A stretch of DNA of 64,000 nt, from assembly GCA_041389885.1 (NCBI GenBank), contig JAWKRB010000011.1:62001-126000 (forward strand), written 5' to 3'. The DNA comes from JAWKRB01 sp041389885. GTDB lineage: Bacteria > Myxococcota_A > Polyangia > Polyangiales > Ga0077539. The translations under genes and the position numbers were made by a program. The notes beneath the pieces are model-generated. The model was not told the DNA's origin. It did no database searches and saw nothing but the letters and a program-made list of their open reading frames with translations. This document shows, piece by piece, positions 9,601 through 19,600 of the stretch; position 1 is the first letter of the stretch, and each line of letters starts with the position of its first letter.

Positions 9601-9839
9601 AGGGCTTCTTCTTTCTCACCCTCGAAGACGAGAGCGGTGTGGTCAACGGCATCGTCGCGCCCGACGTGTACGACGCGCAGCGGCCGGTGATGGTGAGCGC
9701 GGGCGCGCTGGTGCTGCACGGCAACGCGCAGCAGCAGGAAGGGGTGACCAGCGTGAAGGTGCTCCGCGCCGAGCGCCTCAGCGACTTCGCCGAGGAGGAC
9801 CTCGCCGCGCCGACGCCGCCCTCCCATGACTTTCGTTGA
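6666..9839 (+). CDS. dnaE2: error-prone DNA polymerase DnaE2 (ImuC)
   Basis: A 1057-residue C-family polymerase alpha subunit, the normal length for DnaE2/ImuC and shorter than replicative DnaE. Order: N-terminal PHP domain (FPELHARSAFSFLRGASSPE), polymerase palm with the acidic motif EWPDIDIDLPSGDGRE near residue 390 and the QGRGSAANSAVCYALGI block, fingers and helix-hairpin-helix, then an OB-fold (VIVAGVVITRQRPGTAKGFF) near the C-terminus. DnaE2 does translesion synthesis and SOS mutagenesis with ImuA and ImuB, which are not in this window. A promoter with a LexA-like box lies directly upstream. ATG 6666 gives the family's N-terminus. The downstream lipoprotein gene follows after about 40 bp. 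Confidence 0.93.
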   Translation: MFPELHARSAFSFLRGASSPEALVARAAALEIPAVALMDHDGLYGAPRFFKAARAAGVRPMVGATVSVVDGALSGRLGLLVTSRAGYQNLCALVTVAKAKVTKAEAREGLASVTLDELSAHRAGLLGVLLAAEEPLSRLGARSMGPWRGRSLAWAEALRARLGVAHLAAELTRHEHRAEERRTQRIRALAEHLGLALLAAGDARYASEDEAALHDVLTCVRERVSLDEAGKRLAPSRRWHLYPPAETLARFADLPQAIRGARAFAERCEFTLSDLGYAFPESPVPEGETLFSHLHQLTHEGARDRFRPLTRAAASQLARELDLIAKLDLAGYFLIVHDIVRFCREQGILAQGRGSAANSAVCYALGITAVDPVKMELLFERFLSEERGEWPDIDIDLPSGDGREAVIQYVYRTYGDRGAAMTANVITYRARSAMREVGRALGYPEDVLSRVSKQLGWGDADRAALEERVAAAGLSPDEPRVALWVRLGAEVQSLPRHLGQHSGGMVIARGRLDHVVPLEPAAMENRRVIQWDKDDCADLGILKIDLLGLGMMAVLEEVVQTVRRVDGHDLDLAHLPPDDPLTYEMLRRADTVGVFQVESRAQMATLPRMKPACFYDLVIEVALIRPGPIVGKMVHPYLARRAGREPVEYAHPSLEPILKRTLGVPLFQEQLMRVAMVAAGFTGGEAEELRRAMGSKRSVERMAKIEARLREGMRRNGYSQAAEDDVVRGISSFALYGFPESHSASFALLAYASAYIRAHWPASFCGALLNHWPMGFYHPATVIRDAQRHGVRVLPIDVTRSGWDCAREGPPEEQRLRLGLRFVRGLSERTGRAAERARGAQGFRSIDDFRRRVRPEDRELETLAELGAFASLDASRPWHRREALWQVRALAAQPGGVFEDVDLPREDTSFLRPMSLEERVAADHRASGVSAGPHPMSFLRARLRERGVLTAEALRRARHGAAVIVAGVVITRQRPGTAKGFFFLTLEDESGVVNGIVAPDVYDAQRPVMVSAGALVLHGNAQQQEGVTSVKVLRAERLSDFAEEDLAAPTPPSHDFR

Positions 9840-9879
9840 GCGCCCGCGCGGGGTGGTGCACACTCCCACGCCCTTGACG

Positions 9880-10623
9880 ATGGACCGACGCGCCCTCCTC
9901 GCCTTCACGCTCGTCGCGTGCGGCACGACCCAGAGCCCTGCCCCCGTCACGCCCCCCGAGGCGGCGCGGGCAGAGCCGACGCGCCCGCGGCTCCACCTGG
10001 CCTCGAGGCCGGGCGGGTGCGAGGGCGCCTCCGGCGGCATTCAGATCGAGGGGCAGCTCGGCACCATCCCCGTCGACAACGTGCGCCGCGTGGTGCGCGA
10101 AGCGAACGAGGGGCTCGCGGCGTGCTTTCACCGACGACTCGAGGCGCTCCCCTGCCTCGCGGGGCGGGTCGACCTCAAGCTTAGGGTCGGCGTCGACGGC
10201 GCCGTGCGCTGGGCGCTGCCCGTCGCGTCGACCATGGGCGACCGCGAGGTCGAGCGGTGCATGGTCGAGCACGCGGGCACGCTGCGCTTCTCGGCCCCCT
10301 GCGGCGGCGAGGCCGAGGTCGCGACGAGCCTCGAGATGGACGGCGGCCCCGACGCGCGCCCTGCGGTCTCGTGGCCCGCCACACGCCTCACCGCGACCCT
10401 CCGCGCGCGTCGGGCGCAGCTCGCGGCGTGCCGTGGTGCGTACCGCGGCGAGGTGCGCGTCTCGGCCTACGTCGCCCGAGACGGGAGCGTCGCCGCCGCG
10501 GGCGCCAGCGTCGACGACGCCGAGGGCTACACCGTCAGCGAGTGCGCCCTCGCCGAGATACGAAGCTGGCGCCTGCCCAGCCCCGGGTCGTGGTACGCCC
10601 GGGTCAACTTCAACCTCCCCTAG
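9880..10623 (+). CDS. AgmX/PglI C-terminal-domain-like lipoprotein
   Basis: A 247-residue predicted lipoprotein: MDRRALLAFTLVACGTT has a short signal with lipobox LVAC. Two similar halves follow, each with the pattern VRR.VRE....L..C and a later glycine-valine D G motif (RVGVDGAVRW; YVARDGSVAAAG) and a conserved cysteine. This is the layout of the myxobacterial AgmX/PglI C-terminal domain (a TonB-C-like fold), often found in proteins linked to gliding or envelope complexes. An earlier ATG at 9826 would start inside dnaE2 and spoil the signal peptide, so 9880 is preferred. The exact function is unknown. Confidence 0.65.
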   Translation: MDRRALLAFTLVACGTTQSPAPVTPPEAARAEPTRPRLHLASRPGGCEGASGGIQIEGQLGTIPVDNVRRVVREANEGLAACFHRRLEALPCLAGRVDLKLRVGVDGAVRWALPVASTMGDREVERCMVEHAGTLRFSAPCGGEAEVATSLEMDGGPDARPAVSWPATRLTATLRARRAQLAACRGAYRGEVRVSAYVARDGSVAAAGASVDDAEGYTVSECALAEIRSWRLPSPGSWYARVNFNLP

Positions 10624-10631
10624 AGGCACCG

Positions 10632-11749
<1,118 letters not shown>

Positions 11750-11753
<4 letters not shown>

Positions 11754-12502
11754 GCCAGCCCATGTCTGCCCGCGTCGCGCTTCACGTCAACGTCGACCAC
11801 GTCGCGACCCTTCGACAGGCGAGGGGCACGCGCTACCCCGACCCCGTCGAGGCCGCCCTCGCCTGCGAGCGCGCCGGCGCCGACGGCATCACCGTGCACC
11901 TCCGCGAGGACCGACGGCACGTGCAGGAGCGCGACGTGCGCGTGCTCCGCGAGGTCGTTCGCGGCACCTACAACCTCGAGATGGCCGCCACCGACGACGG
12001 GCTGCGGGTGGCGCTGGAGGTCCTGCCGCACCACGTGACCCTGGTGCCCGAGCGCCGCGAGGAGCGCACCACCGAGGGGGGCCTCGACGTCGTCGCCAAC
12101 GGCCCGCGCCTCGCCGAGGTCGTGAGCGCGCTGCAGAAGGCGGGGATCAAGGTCTCGCTCTTCGTCGCCGCCGACGTGCCGCAGCTCGACGCCGCCGCGG
12201 CGCTGGGGGTCGACCAGGTCGAGCTGCACACCGGCGACTACGCCGACGCGACGACGCCGCAGCGGCAGGCCGAGGAGCTCGTCGCGCTGCGGCAGGGGGC
12301 GGCGATCGCGCACGGCTGGGGCGTGCGCGTCGCCGCGGGGCACGGACTCACCGTCGCGAACGTCGCCGCGGTGGCGGCGATCCCTCACGTCGTCGAGCTG
12401 AACATCGGCCACGCGATCGTCGCCGACGCGGTGATGGTGGGCATGGCCGAGGCCGTGCGCGCGATGCGCGCGGCGATGGACCGAGGCGCGGCGCGGCGGT
12501 GA
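11750..12502 (+). CDS. pdxJ: pyridoxine 5'-phosphate synthase PdxJ
   Basis: A 250-residue TIM-barrel enzyme that condenses 3-amino-1-hydroxyacetone 1-phosphate with 1-deoxyxylulose 5-phosphate to make pyridoxine 5'-phosphate in the DXP-dependent vitamin B6 pathway. Recognised by LHVNVDHVATLRQARGT at the N-terminus, GADGITVHLREDRRHVQERD, and the C-terminal AAGHGLTVANVAAVAAIPHVVELNIGHAI phosphate-binding part. ATG 11750 overlaps the acyl-CoA dehydrogenase stop by four bases; a second ATG at 11762 would also preserve the family start. Its stop overlaps the acpS GTG start. The pdxJ-acpS-nnrE/D order is widespread in proteobacteria and relatives. Confidence 0.95.
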
Positions 12503-12873
12503 TCGTCGGGCTGGGCCTCGACGTGGTGTCGGTGCCGAGGGTCGCGGGGATGATCGCGCGGCGCGGCGACGGCATCGCGCGGCGCGTGCTCACCGACGTC
12601 GAGCTGGCCGGCATGGCGCGGGGCCGGGCGGCGGAGTGGCTCTCGGGGCGCATCGCCGCGAAGGAGGCCGCGAGCAAGGCCCTGGGCGCGCCCGAGGGGA
12701 TCCACTGGCGCTGCGTCGAGGTGGTCTCGGCGCGGCCCGGTCCGCCGACGCTGCGGCTGTACGACATCGCGCGCGCGAGGGCCGACGCGCTCGGGGTGAC
12801 CCGCGCGCACCTCACGATCACCCACGACGCCGGCGTCGCCGCCGCGGTGGTGGTGCTGGAGGCGGGTCCGTGA
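12499..12873 (+). CDS. acpS: holo-[acyl-carrier-protein] synthase AcpS
   Basis: A 124-residue phosphopantetheinyl transferase that moves 4'-phosphopantetheine from CoA to apo-ACP. Mg-binding residues are visible: Asp8 in VGLGLDVVSV and Glu56 in RIAAKEAASKAL. HLTITHDAGVAAAVVVLE forms the C-terminal strand. The GTG start overlaps the pdxJ stop (GTGA) and the gene ends in the same way into nnrE/D, so pdxJ, acpS and nnrE/D are probably one translationally coupled operon. Length and motifs are normal. Confidence 0.93.
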   Translation: MIVGLGLDVVSVPRVAGMIARRGDGIARRVLTDVELAGMARGRAAEWLSGRIAAKEAASKALGAPEGIHWRCVEVVSARPGPPTLRLYDIARARADALGVTRAHLTITHDAGVAAAVVVLEAGP

Positions 12874-14411
12874 CCGCCGACGAGCCGCTGCTGACCCGCG
12901 AGGACGCGCGGGCGATCGACGAGGAGCTGGCCCGCGCGGGCGTGCCCGGCGTGCTGCTCATGGAGAACGCCGGCAGGGGAGCCTGCGACGAGGCCCTGCG
13001 CGCCCTCGGTCGAGCGCCGACCGCCGCGGTGATCCTCGTGGGGCCGGGGAACAACGGCGGCGACGCGCTGGTGCTCGCGAGGCACCTGCGCGCGCGGCAC
13101 CCGAAGGCGACGCTGCGCGTGGTCGCCCTCACCGACCCCGCGTCGATGCGCGGAGACGCCGCGGTGATGCGCGACGCCCTGCTCGCCTCTGGGGTCGGCA
13201 TCGCCGTCGCCCGCGACGACGCCGGGAGCATCGCCGCGCTCCTCGACGGCGCCGACATGGTGGTCGACGGGATGTTCGGCACCGGTCTCACCCGCCCGCT
13301 GCAGGGCGTGGCGCGCTCCCTCGCGCGGGCGGTGAACGCCAGGGCGCTGGGCTGCGTGGTCGCCCTCGACGTGCCCTCGGGCCTCGACGCGAACACCGGC
13401 GCCGCGCTCGGCTCGCGCCACGACCTGCTCCGCGCCACCCTCACCTGCACCTTCGCCGCGGCGAAGCCCGGGCTCTTCACCGGCGACGGCGTGGAGGCCT
13501 GCGGCGCGGTGCGGGTGGTGGGGCTCGGCGCGCCGATCCCCCTGTCTCGCTTCACGATTCGCGCGTGGCGCTCGACGCATCGGCCCCCCGAGGCGAGGGC
13601 GCTCGGCGCGCACAAGGGCGTGGCGGGGCACGTGCTGGTGATCGGCGGCGCCGAGGGCAAGACCGGCGCGGCGCTGCTCGCGGCGAGGGGCGCGCACCGC
13701 GCGGGGGCCGGGCTCGTGACCGTCGCCTCGACGGTCGCGCGCTCCATGGACCTCCGCGTCGTCGAGACCATGACCGCGCCGCTCTCGCAGGACCTCGCCG
13801 CGCTCAGCGCGGAGCTCGACGCCGCGCTCTCCCGGGCGAAGTCGGTGGTGCTGGGCCCCGGGCTCGGCGTCGACGCCGCGGCGCAGGCCATCGTCGACGG
13901 GGTGCTGGCGCGGTGCGAGGTTCCGCTGGTGATCGACGCCGACGCGCTGCGCCTCGCGGCGCCCTCGCTGCAACTGCGCGCGCCCCGGCGCCTGGTGCTC
14001 ACGCCGCACCCGCTCGAGCTCGCGCGGATGCTCGACCTGCCCGGCGACCGCCCCGCCGAGGCCGTGAACGCCGACCGCTTCGCCGCGGCGCGCGAGGCCG
14101 CCGCGCGATTTCACGCGGTGGTGGTGCTCAAGGGCGCGGGCACCGTCGTCGCGGCCCCAGACGGGCGGGCCTGGGTGCTGCCCTACGCGGACCCGACGCT
14201 GGGGGTCGCCGGGAGCGGGGACGTGCTCGCGGGCGCGCTGGGCGCGCGTCTGGCCGAGCGCGACGAGCTGCTCCCCGCCGTGCTCGAGGCCGCGCACGCG
14301 CACGGGCTCGCGGGGGCCTCGGTGAGGCGGGCGCGGGGCGCGACGCGGGGGGCCCTGGCGTCGGAGATCGCCGACGCCCTCTCGGAGTGCCTCGAAGGCA
14401 GCGAAGGCTGA
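12870..14411 (+). CDS. nnrD: bifunctional NAD(P)HX epimerase / ADP-dependent NAD(P)HX dehydratase
   Basis: A 513-residue fusion (YjeF type) that repairs hydrated NADH and NADPH. Residues ~1-210 are the YjeF_N epimerase (NnrE): LLMENAGRGACDEAL, then VILVGPGNNGGDALVLARHL and VVDGMFGTGLTRPL. Residues ~215-505 are the ribokinase-like dehydratase (NnrD): KGVAGHVLVIGGAEGKTGAALL, VLGPGLGVDAAAQ, LTPHPLELARML, and the hallmark DPTLGVAGSGDVLAGALGA. The GTG start overlaps the acpS stop. The next gene is an ECF sigma factor, after a 138-bp gap without an obvious terminator. Confidence 0.93.
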   Translation: MTADEPLLTREDARAIDEELARAGVPGVLLMENAGRGACDEALRALGRAPTAAVILVGPGNNGGDALVLARHLRARHPKATLRVVALTDPASMRGDAAVMRDALLASGVGIAVARDDAGSIAALLDGADMVVDGMFGTGLTRPLQGVARSLARAVNARALGCVVALDVPSGLDANTGAALGSRHDLLRATLTCTFAAAKPGLFTGDGVEACGAVRVVGLGAPIPLSRFTIRAWRSTHRPPEARALGAHKGVAGHVLVIGGAEGKTGAALLAARGAHRAGAGLVTVASTVARSMDLRVVETMTAPLSQDLAALSAELDAALSRAKSVVLGPGLGVDAAAQAIVDGVLARCEVPLVIDADALRLAAPSLQLRAPRRLVLTPHPLELARMLDLPGDRPAEAVNADRFAAAREAAARFHAVVVLKGAGTVVAAPDGRAWVLPYADPTLGVAGSGDVLAGALGARLAERDELLPAVLEAAHAHGLAGASVRRARGATRGALASEIADALSECLEGSEG

Positions 14412-14549
14412 GCCGGTTGCCAGAATGTCCCTCCCGGGGGCTGAGCCGGGATGACAGGCTGGCGCGGCGAACCCTCGAAGCGCAGAAAAATAAGCCCATT
14501 CACGCGTTGGCCCGAGGATTGAAACAGGTGTGGGTCGAGGACCAACACC

Positions 14550-15113
14550 ATGCCGACCCCCGACCGACGGACCGACTTCGAAGCGCAGACCCGCCCCCTG
14601 CTGAACGGCCTCTACGGCGCCGCGCTGCGCCTCACCTCGAGCCGCGCGCAGGCCGATGACCTGGTGCAAGAGACCATGCTCCAGGCCTACCTCTCGTGGC
14701 ACCGCTTCGAGCCGGGGACCAACCTGCGCGGATGGATGCACCGCATCCTGGTGAACGGCTTCATCTCGCAGTACCGCAAGAGCAAGCGCGAGCGCCGGGC
14801 GCTGGACCTGGGCGTCGACCCGAGCCGCCGCGCGATGCTGCTCAGCTCGGCCCAGGAGCGCCTCGAGGAGGACGACGGCGGCGTGCGCTTCAACGGGCTC
14901 ACCCGCGCCGTGAGCGAGGCCCTCGACGCGCTGCCCGAGGAGTTTCGCGCGGTGGTGGTGATGTCGGACCTCGGCGAGATGAGCTACCGCGAGATCGCCG
15001 AGGCGCGGGGCTGCCCGATCGGCACCGTGATGTCTCGGCTGCACCGCGCGCGCCGGGCCCTCGCGCGCTCGCTGCAGCGCCCGGGCGACGAGGCCGTGGC
15101 CGAGGCGGCGTAG
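14550..15113 (+). CDS. ECF-family RNA polymerase sigma factor
   Basis: A 187-residue sigma-70 family protein with only regions 2 and 4. Region 2 covers ~20-90 (LYGAALRLTSSRAQADDLVQ, then FEPGTNLRGWMHRILVNGFI) and region 4 covers ~125-175 (LDALPEEFRAVVVMSDLGEM, then YREIAEARGCPIGTVMSRL, an HTH). It resembles the RpoE/SigW-like group. No anti-sigma factor gene is adjacent: upstream is nnrE/D and downstream is convergent ddl, ending four bases away. How it is controlled is not apparent. The 138-bp upstream region has a short AT-rich patch (GAAAAATAAG) but no convincing self-recognised promoter. Confidence 0.92.
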   Translation: MPTPDRRTDFEAQTRPLLNGLYGAALRLTSSRAQADDLVQETMLQAYLSWHRFEPGTNLRGWMHRILVNGFISQYRKSKRERRALDLGVDPSRRAMLLSSAQERLEEDDGGVRFNGLTRAVSEALDALPEEFRAVVVMSDLGEMSYREIAEARGCPIGTVMSRLHRARRALARSLQRPGDEAVAEAA

Positions 15114-15116
15114 CGG

Positions 15117-16106
15117 TCAGGCGTGGGCGAACTCGGCCCCCGCGGGGCCGGCGGGCGGCGCCAGGGCGGGCTCGGCGCCGCGGCGCCCGCCGCGGGTGTG
15201 GAGCCTCGCGAGGCTCAAGATCTCGTCGCAGAGCGAGGGGAGGTCGATGCCCGCGCCCGCCGCGATCTTCGGGAGGATCGAGGTCGGGGTCATGCCGGGG
15301 AGGGTGTTGACCTCGAGCACCGACTCGTTCTCCTGCTCGGTCACGAGGATGTTCACGCGCGTGGCGCCCGCGCACCCGAGGGCCTGGTGCGCACAGCGCG
15401 CGAGGCGCAGCACGCCCTGGTAGCGCGTCGGCGAGAGCCGCGCGGGGAAGTAGTACTCGCAGAGGCCCTTGGAGTACTTCGCCTGGTAGTCGAAGAAGGG
15501 GCGCTTCGAGACGATCTCGACGGCGCCGAGCACCTTGTCGCCGAGGATGCCCACGTGCACCTCGCGGCCCTTCACGAAGCGCTCGACGAGCACCGCGTCG
15601 TCGAACTGCCGGGCGAGGGAGACCGCCTCGGCGAGCTCGCGGAGGTCGGCCGCGCGCGAGACCCCGAGCGAGCTGCCGCCGCGCCGCGGCTTGACCATCA
15701 CCGGAAAGCCGAAGGACCCGTGGGCCTCTTCGAGCTCGCGCTCGGTGACCTCGCCGTCGAGGGCGTAGTACGCGGGCGTGGCGACGTTGTGCAGCCGGAA
15801 CAGCTCCTTGGCCTTGACCTTGTCCATCGCCAGGGCGCTCGCGAGCACGCCGGACCCCGTGTAGGGGATGCCCATCCACTCGAGCAGGCCCTGGAGCGCG
15901 CCGTCTTCGCCGTAGGGGCCGTGGAGGGCGAGGAACGCGACGTCCAGGGGCGTCGCGCGGAGCACCCGATCGATGTCGCCGTCGACGAAGACCGGGATCA
16001 CCTCGTGGCCGCGCTGCCGCAGCGCCGCGGCGACCGCCTCCCCCGAGCGGAGCGAGACCTCACGCTCCGCCGACACGCCGCCCATCAACACACCCACACG
16101 CGCCAT
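15117..16106 (-). CDS. ddl: D-alanine--D-alanine ligase
   Basis: A 329-residue ATP-grasp enzyme making the D-Ala-D-Ala dipeptide for peptidoglycan. MARVGVLMGGVSAEREVSLR opens the protein with the substrate-binding Glu14; LHGPYGEDGALQGLLE, VMVKPRRGGSSLGVS, FDYQAKYSKG and LEVNTLPGMTPTS follow. The start at 16106 was preferred over an upstream in-frame one because it gives the standard N-terminus. One oddity: the metal-ligand aspartate of the RID/RVD motif (Asp257 in E. coli DdlB) is Asn252 here (ATRVNILV), while the other two ligands, Glu265 and Asn267, are kept. It lies alone between two plus-strand genes. Confidence 0.92.
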   Translation of the reverse strand: MARVGVLMGGVSAEREVSLRSGEAVAAALRQRGHEVIPVFVDGDIDRVLRATPLDVAFLALHGPYGEDGALQGLLEWMGIPYTGSGVLASALAMDKVKAKELFRLHNVATPAYYALDGEVTERELEEAHGSFGFPVMVKPRRGGSSLGVSRAADLRELAEAVSLARQFDDAVLVERFVKGREVHVGILGDKVLGAVEIVSKRPFFDYQAKYSKGLCEYYFPARLSPTRYQGVLRLARCAHQALGCAGATRVNILVTEQENESVLEVNTLPGMTPTSILPKIAAGAGIDLPSLCDEILSLARLHTRGGRRGAEPALAPPAGPAGAEFAHA

Positions 16107-16616
16107 TCTCTCACTCTGCCCTTCTCCGCGCGGCGCACGGAACGACTCACCCGCAACGCAGACGTCGTGCCGCGGGGACATCGCCCCGCGCCGCGCCGTG
16201 TGGTGGTCGCCGACCGCGTCTGGGGGGACGCAGCAGGCGTGGCTCCGCGGCGCGCCCGAGGGACGCGCCGGCGCGAGCCACCGAGGGACCGCTCGGCGGC
16301 CCGTATCAGCAGCGCGGCGCGGCGGTCAAGAATCCCGCGGGGCGCAGCCCGCGCCGTCCCCGCGGCGCGCGGGCGCGGCGCCGGCGCGGATTCGAGGCAA
16401 AATCTCTCGCGTGGGATTGCGGGTTCACGCTTGAAGCGCCCGCGGGCGCTGGGATAGCGTCACGCACCAAATTTCCGGCGGAGGGAGCAACGGGGTCGCT
16501 GGAGACCTCGAGGTGAGGTCCCTCCCGGCAGAACGGCGCAACCCGACGCGCGACGGGCGAAGACCAGCCGCCGGTCCTCGCCCCGCGGGTCACGCGGACT
16601 CAGAGAACGGTGCACG
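16107..16616. other. 510-bp divergent intergenic region with a structured leader
   Basis: No credible gene was found here. It separates ddl (minus) from the giant repeat-protein gene (plus). A TTGAAG (16431-16436) with TAGCGT (16455-16460), 18 bp apart, is a weak promoter candidate for the latter. Downstream, GGAGGGA (16480-16486) can pair with TCCCTCC (16519-16525), enclosing the palindrome ACCTCGAGGT, so the transcript leader may fold. I could not match it to a known riboswitch class. Confidence 0.4.
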
Positions 16617-19600
16617 ATGAGCGTTGAGAACATCCGGAAGCTGCTCGGCTCTCTCCTGGACGACCCCGAGGACGAGAAGGCCTGGTCCACGCTGGAGGAG
16701 CGCGCGATCAGCGGCGACCTCGGCGCCGAGGCGGCGATTCCCGAGCTGCTCTCTCAGACGCGGACGCGCCTCGCCGACCGCGGCGAGGCCGAGGCCGTGG
16801 CCCGCCTGCTCGACGTCGAGGCCGAGCTCGCGCCGGGCCCCGACGAGAAGGTCTCGCTGCTGCGCGAGCGGGCGAGGGTGCTCGAGTACGAGCTCCTCGA
16901 CGACCGCGCCGCCATCGCGACCCTCGACCGGCTCCTGGCCCTCGCCAACGACCCCGACGCGGCCGACCGTCGCGAGGAGCTCGGGGGCAAGAAGGCCCGC
17001 TGGAAGGAGGTCGCCGCCGCGTTCAAGCGCCACGCCGAGAACGACTCCACCGACCCGAACCTCATCGCGTCGCACCTCGTGAGCGCCGCGGGCGTGGTGC
17101 TTCAGTACAAGGGCAAGGGGCGCGACAAGGAGGCCGACGCCATCTTCGAGCAGGCCCTCGCGGTCGACCCGGGGAACGTTCGCGCGACGCAGCTCTACGA
17201 GCGGGTGCTGCGCCGACGCGGCGGCCGCTGGGACGACCTCGTCGCCCTCCTCGAGCGCAGCGCCGAGGCGGTCACCGAGCCGAGCGCGCGCATCGACCTC
17301 CTGCTCCGCGCGGCGCGCACCCACGCCGCCCGTCGCAACGACCTCGACGCCGCGGTGCGGATCTACCGCGCGATCCTCGAGATCGACCCCAGCAACGACG
17401 ACGCGACGCGCTTCATCGTCGCGATCCTCACCGAGCGCGAGGCCTGGGACGACCTCGTCGCCGTGTACGAGCACCAGCTGCTCAGTCGACCGAACGACCT
17501 CGGGCTGCTCGTGCAGGCGGGGATGATCCACTGGCGCACGCGCGGCGACGTCGCGGCGGCCGCGCCCTACTTTCGGCGCCTCTGCGCCCTCGACCCCAGC
17601 CACGCCGCGGGCGAGGCCTTCTTCGCGCAGCACGCCGAGCTCCGCGAGGCCGCGCAGGGCGAGGGAGAGGCCGGGGGGGGCCACGGCGACGACGACGTCG
17701 AGGTCGCCCTCGACGCCGGCGCCGACGAGGAGATCGACGAGGCCGTCGCGCAGCAGATCGCCGAGGAGGAGGCGATGCTCGCGGGCGCGGCGGCCGCCGA
17801 GGCCAGCGACGAGTCGCAGCGCGTGACCGTCGAGCCGCAGGGCGACGAGGCCCCCGCGGAGGCGCCCGAAGCCCCGCCGACGGAGACCGAAGTCACCGCG
17901 GAGGCGCGCGCGTCGGAGCCGGAGTTCATTCGCGACTCGATGCTCCCGGCGGCCCCCTCGGTGCCCGCGCCGCGCGTCGCCCAGGCCTCGCGCCCGCAGG
18001 CGTCGGACCGGGTGCAGCAGAGCGTCGAGCTCGCCCTCGCCGCCGAGAGCGCCGGTCAGGTCGAGCGGGCCATCGAGGCCTGGCGCATGGTGCTCCGTCA
18101 GGACCCGCGTCACGCCGACGCCCGCGCGCGCCTCGCGGAGCTGTACGAGCTCGCCGGTCGGTGGAACAACCTCGTCGAGCTGTGCCGCCAGGAGATCGAC
18201 GCCCTGGGCGGCGTGCGCCCCGGCCCGACCTTGATGGAGAACCGCGAGCGCAAGCTCGAGCTCCTGCGGCGCATGGTCGAGATCTACCGCGACCACATGA
18301 ACCTCGAGCCCATGGTGGTGCAGACCTGGGTCGCCGTGCTCGCCCTCGAGCCCTCCGACGCCACCGCCCTGGTCGCCCTCGCCGAGAGCTACGAGAAGCT
18401 CGGCCGCTTCACCGACGTGATCAAGGTGCTGGAGCAGCAGGCCGAGCACACCGCGGACGTGGGGGCGCGGGTCGACCTCCTGCGGCGCGTGTCTTCGCTC
18501 TGGCTCGAGCGTTTCAACAACGTCAACAACGCGACGCGGCCGCTGGAGCAGGTGCTCGAGCTCGACCCGACGAACGCCGAGGCCATCGCCCTCCTCAAGG
18601 ACCTCTACGGCAAGCGCCGGGCGTGGCGACCGCTCTTCGACGTGTCGCGCCGCGAGGTGGAGCTGCTCTCGGGGCAGGCGAAGCGCGACGCCCTCGTCGA
18701 GCTCGCGCGCCTCGCCGCGGAGAAGCTCTCGGCCCCCGGCGAGTCCATCTCGCTCTGGCGCGAGGCCCTCGCCCTCGACCCGATGACGCCGGGCGCCCTC
18801 GACGCCCTGGAGCGCCTCACCGAGCGCGAGAAGGACTTCGCGGGCCTCGCCGAGGTGCTCGAGCGAAGGGTCGAGGAGTCGACCGACCCCGAGCAGCGGC
18901 TCAACACGCTCATGAAGCTCGGCGTGGTGTACAGCGACCGCCTCGAGGACCCGGCGCGTTCGATCGACGCGTGGCAGCGGGCGCTCTCTGCGCGGCCGGG
19001 GCACCCCAAGGCGATGCGCGTGCTGCGCGACGCCTACACCTCCGCGGGCGATTGGGACGAGCTCGAGGCGCTCTACGCCGCGGCCAACGACTACGAGGGG
19101 CTCGCCGAGGTCCTGGGCGCCGCCGCCGAGCGCAGCGCCGACCCGGCCACCAAGATCGCGCTCAGCTTTCGGGCGGCGAAGATCTACGTCGACCAGCTCG
19201 CGCAGCCCGAGCGCGCCTTTCGCTCGTACGAGCGCGTGCTCTCGGTCGACCCGAAGAACCTCGAGGCCACCGACGCGCTGCTGCCCATCTACCTCAAGGA
19301 CGAGAAGTGGCCGCGCCTCGCCCAGCTCTACGAGGTGCGCCTCGAGGCGCTCCCCGAGGGCGAGACCGAGCGCGCCCTCGACCTCCTCCTGCGCCTGCGC
19401 GAGCTCGCGTCCACGCGACTCGGCGACCGCCCCGGCGCCTTCCGCTGGGCGCTCAAGGCGTACCTCCTGAACCCCGACGACGCCGAGCTCGAGGCCGGCC
19501 TGGAGCGCGCCGCCGCCGACGCCGGCGCCTGGCGCGAGCTCGTGGCGACCTACGACGCGCGCATCCAGGCGCTGCCCGCCGATCAGCGCGCGAGGCTCCG

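Noticed and set aside
16475..16529. Glycine or c-di-GMP riboswitch upstream of the giant repeat gene
   Set aside because: Only short word similarities; the conserved core of neither class is present in order.
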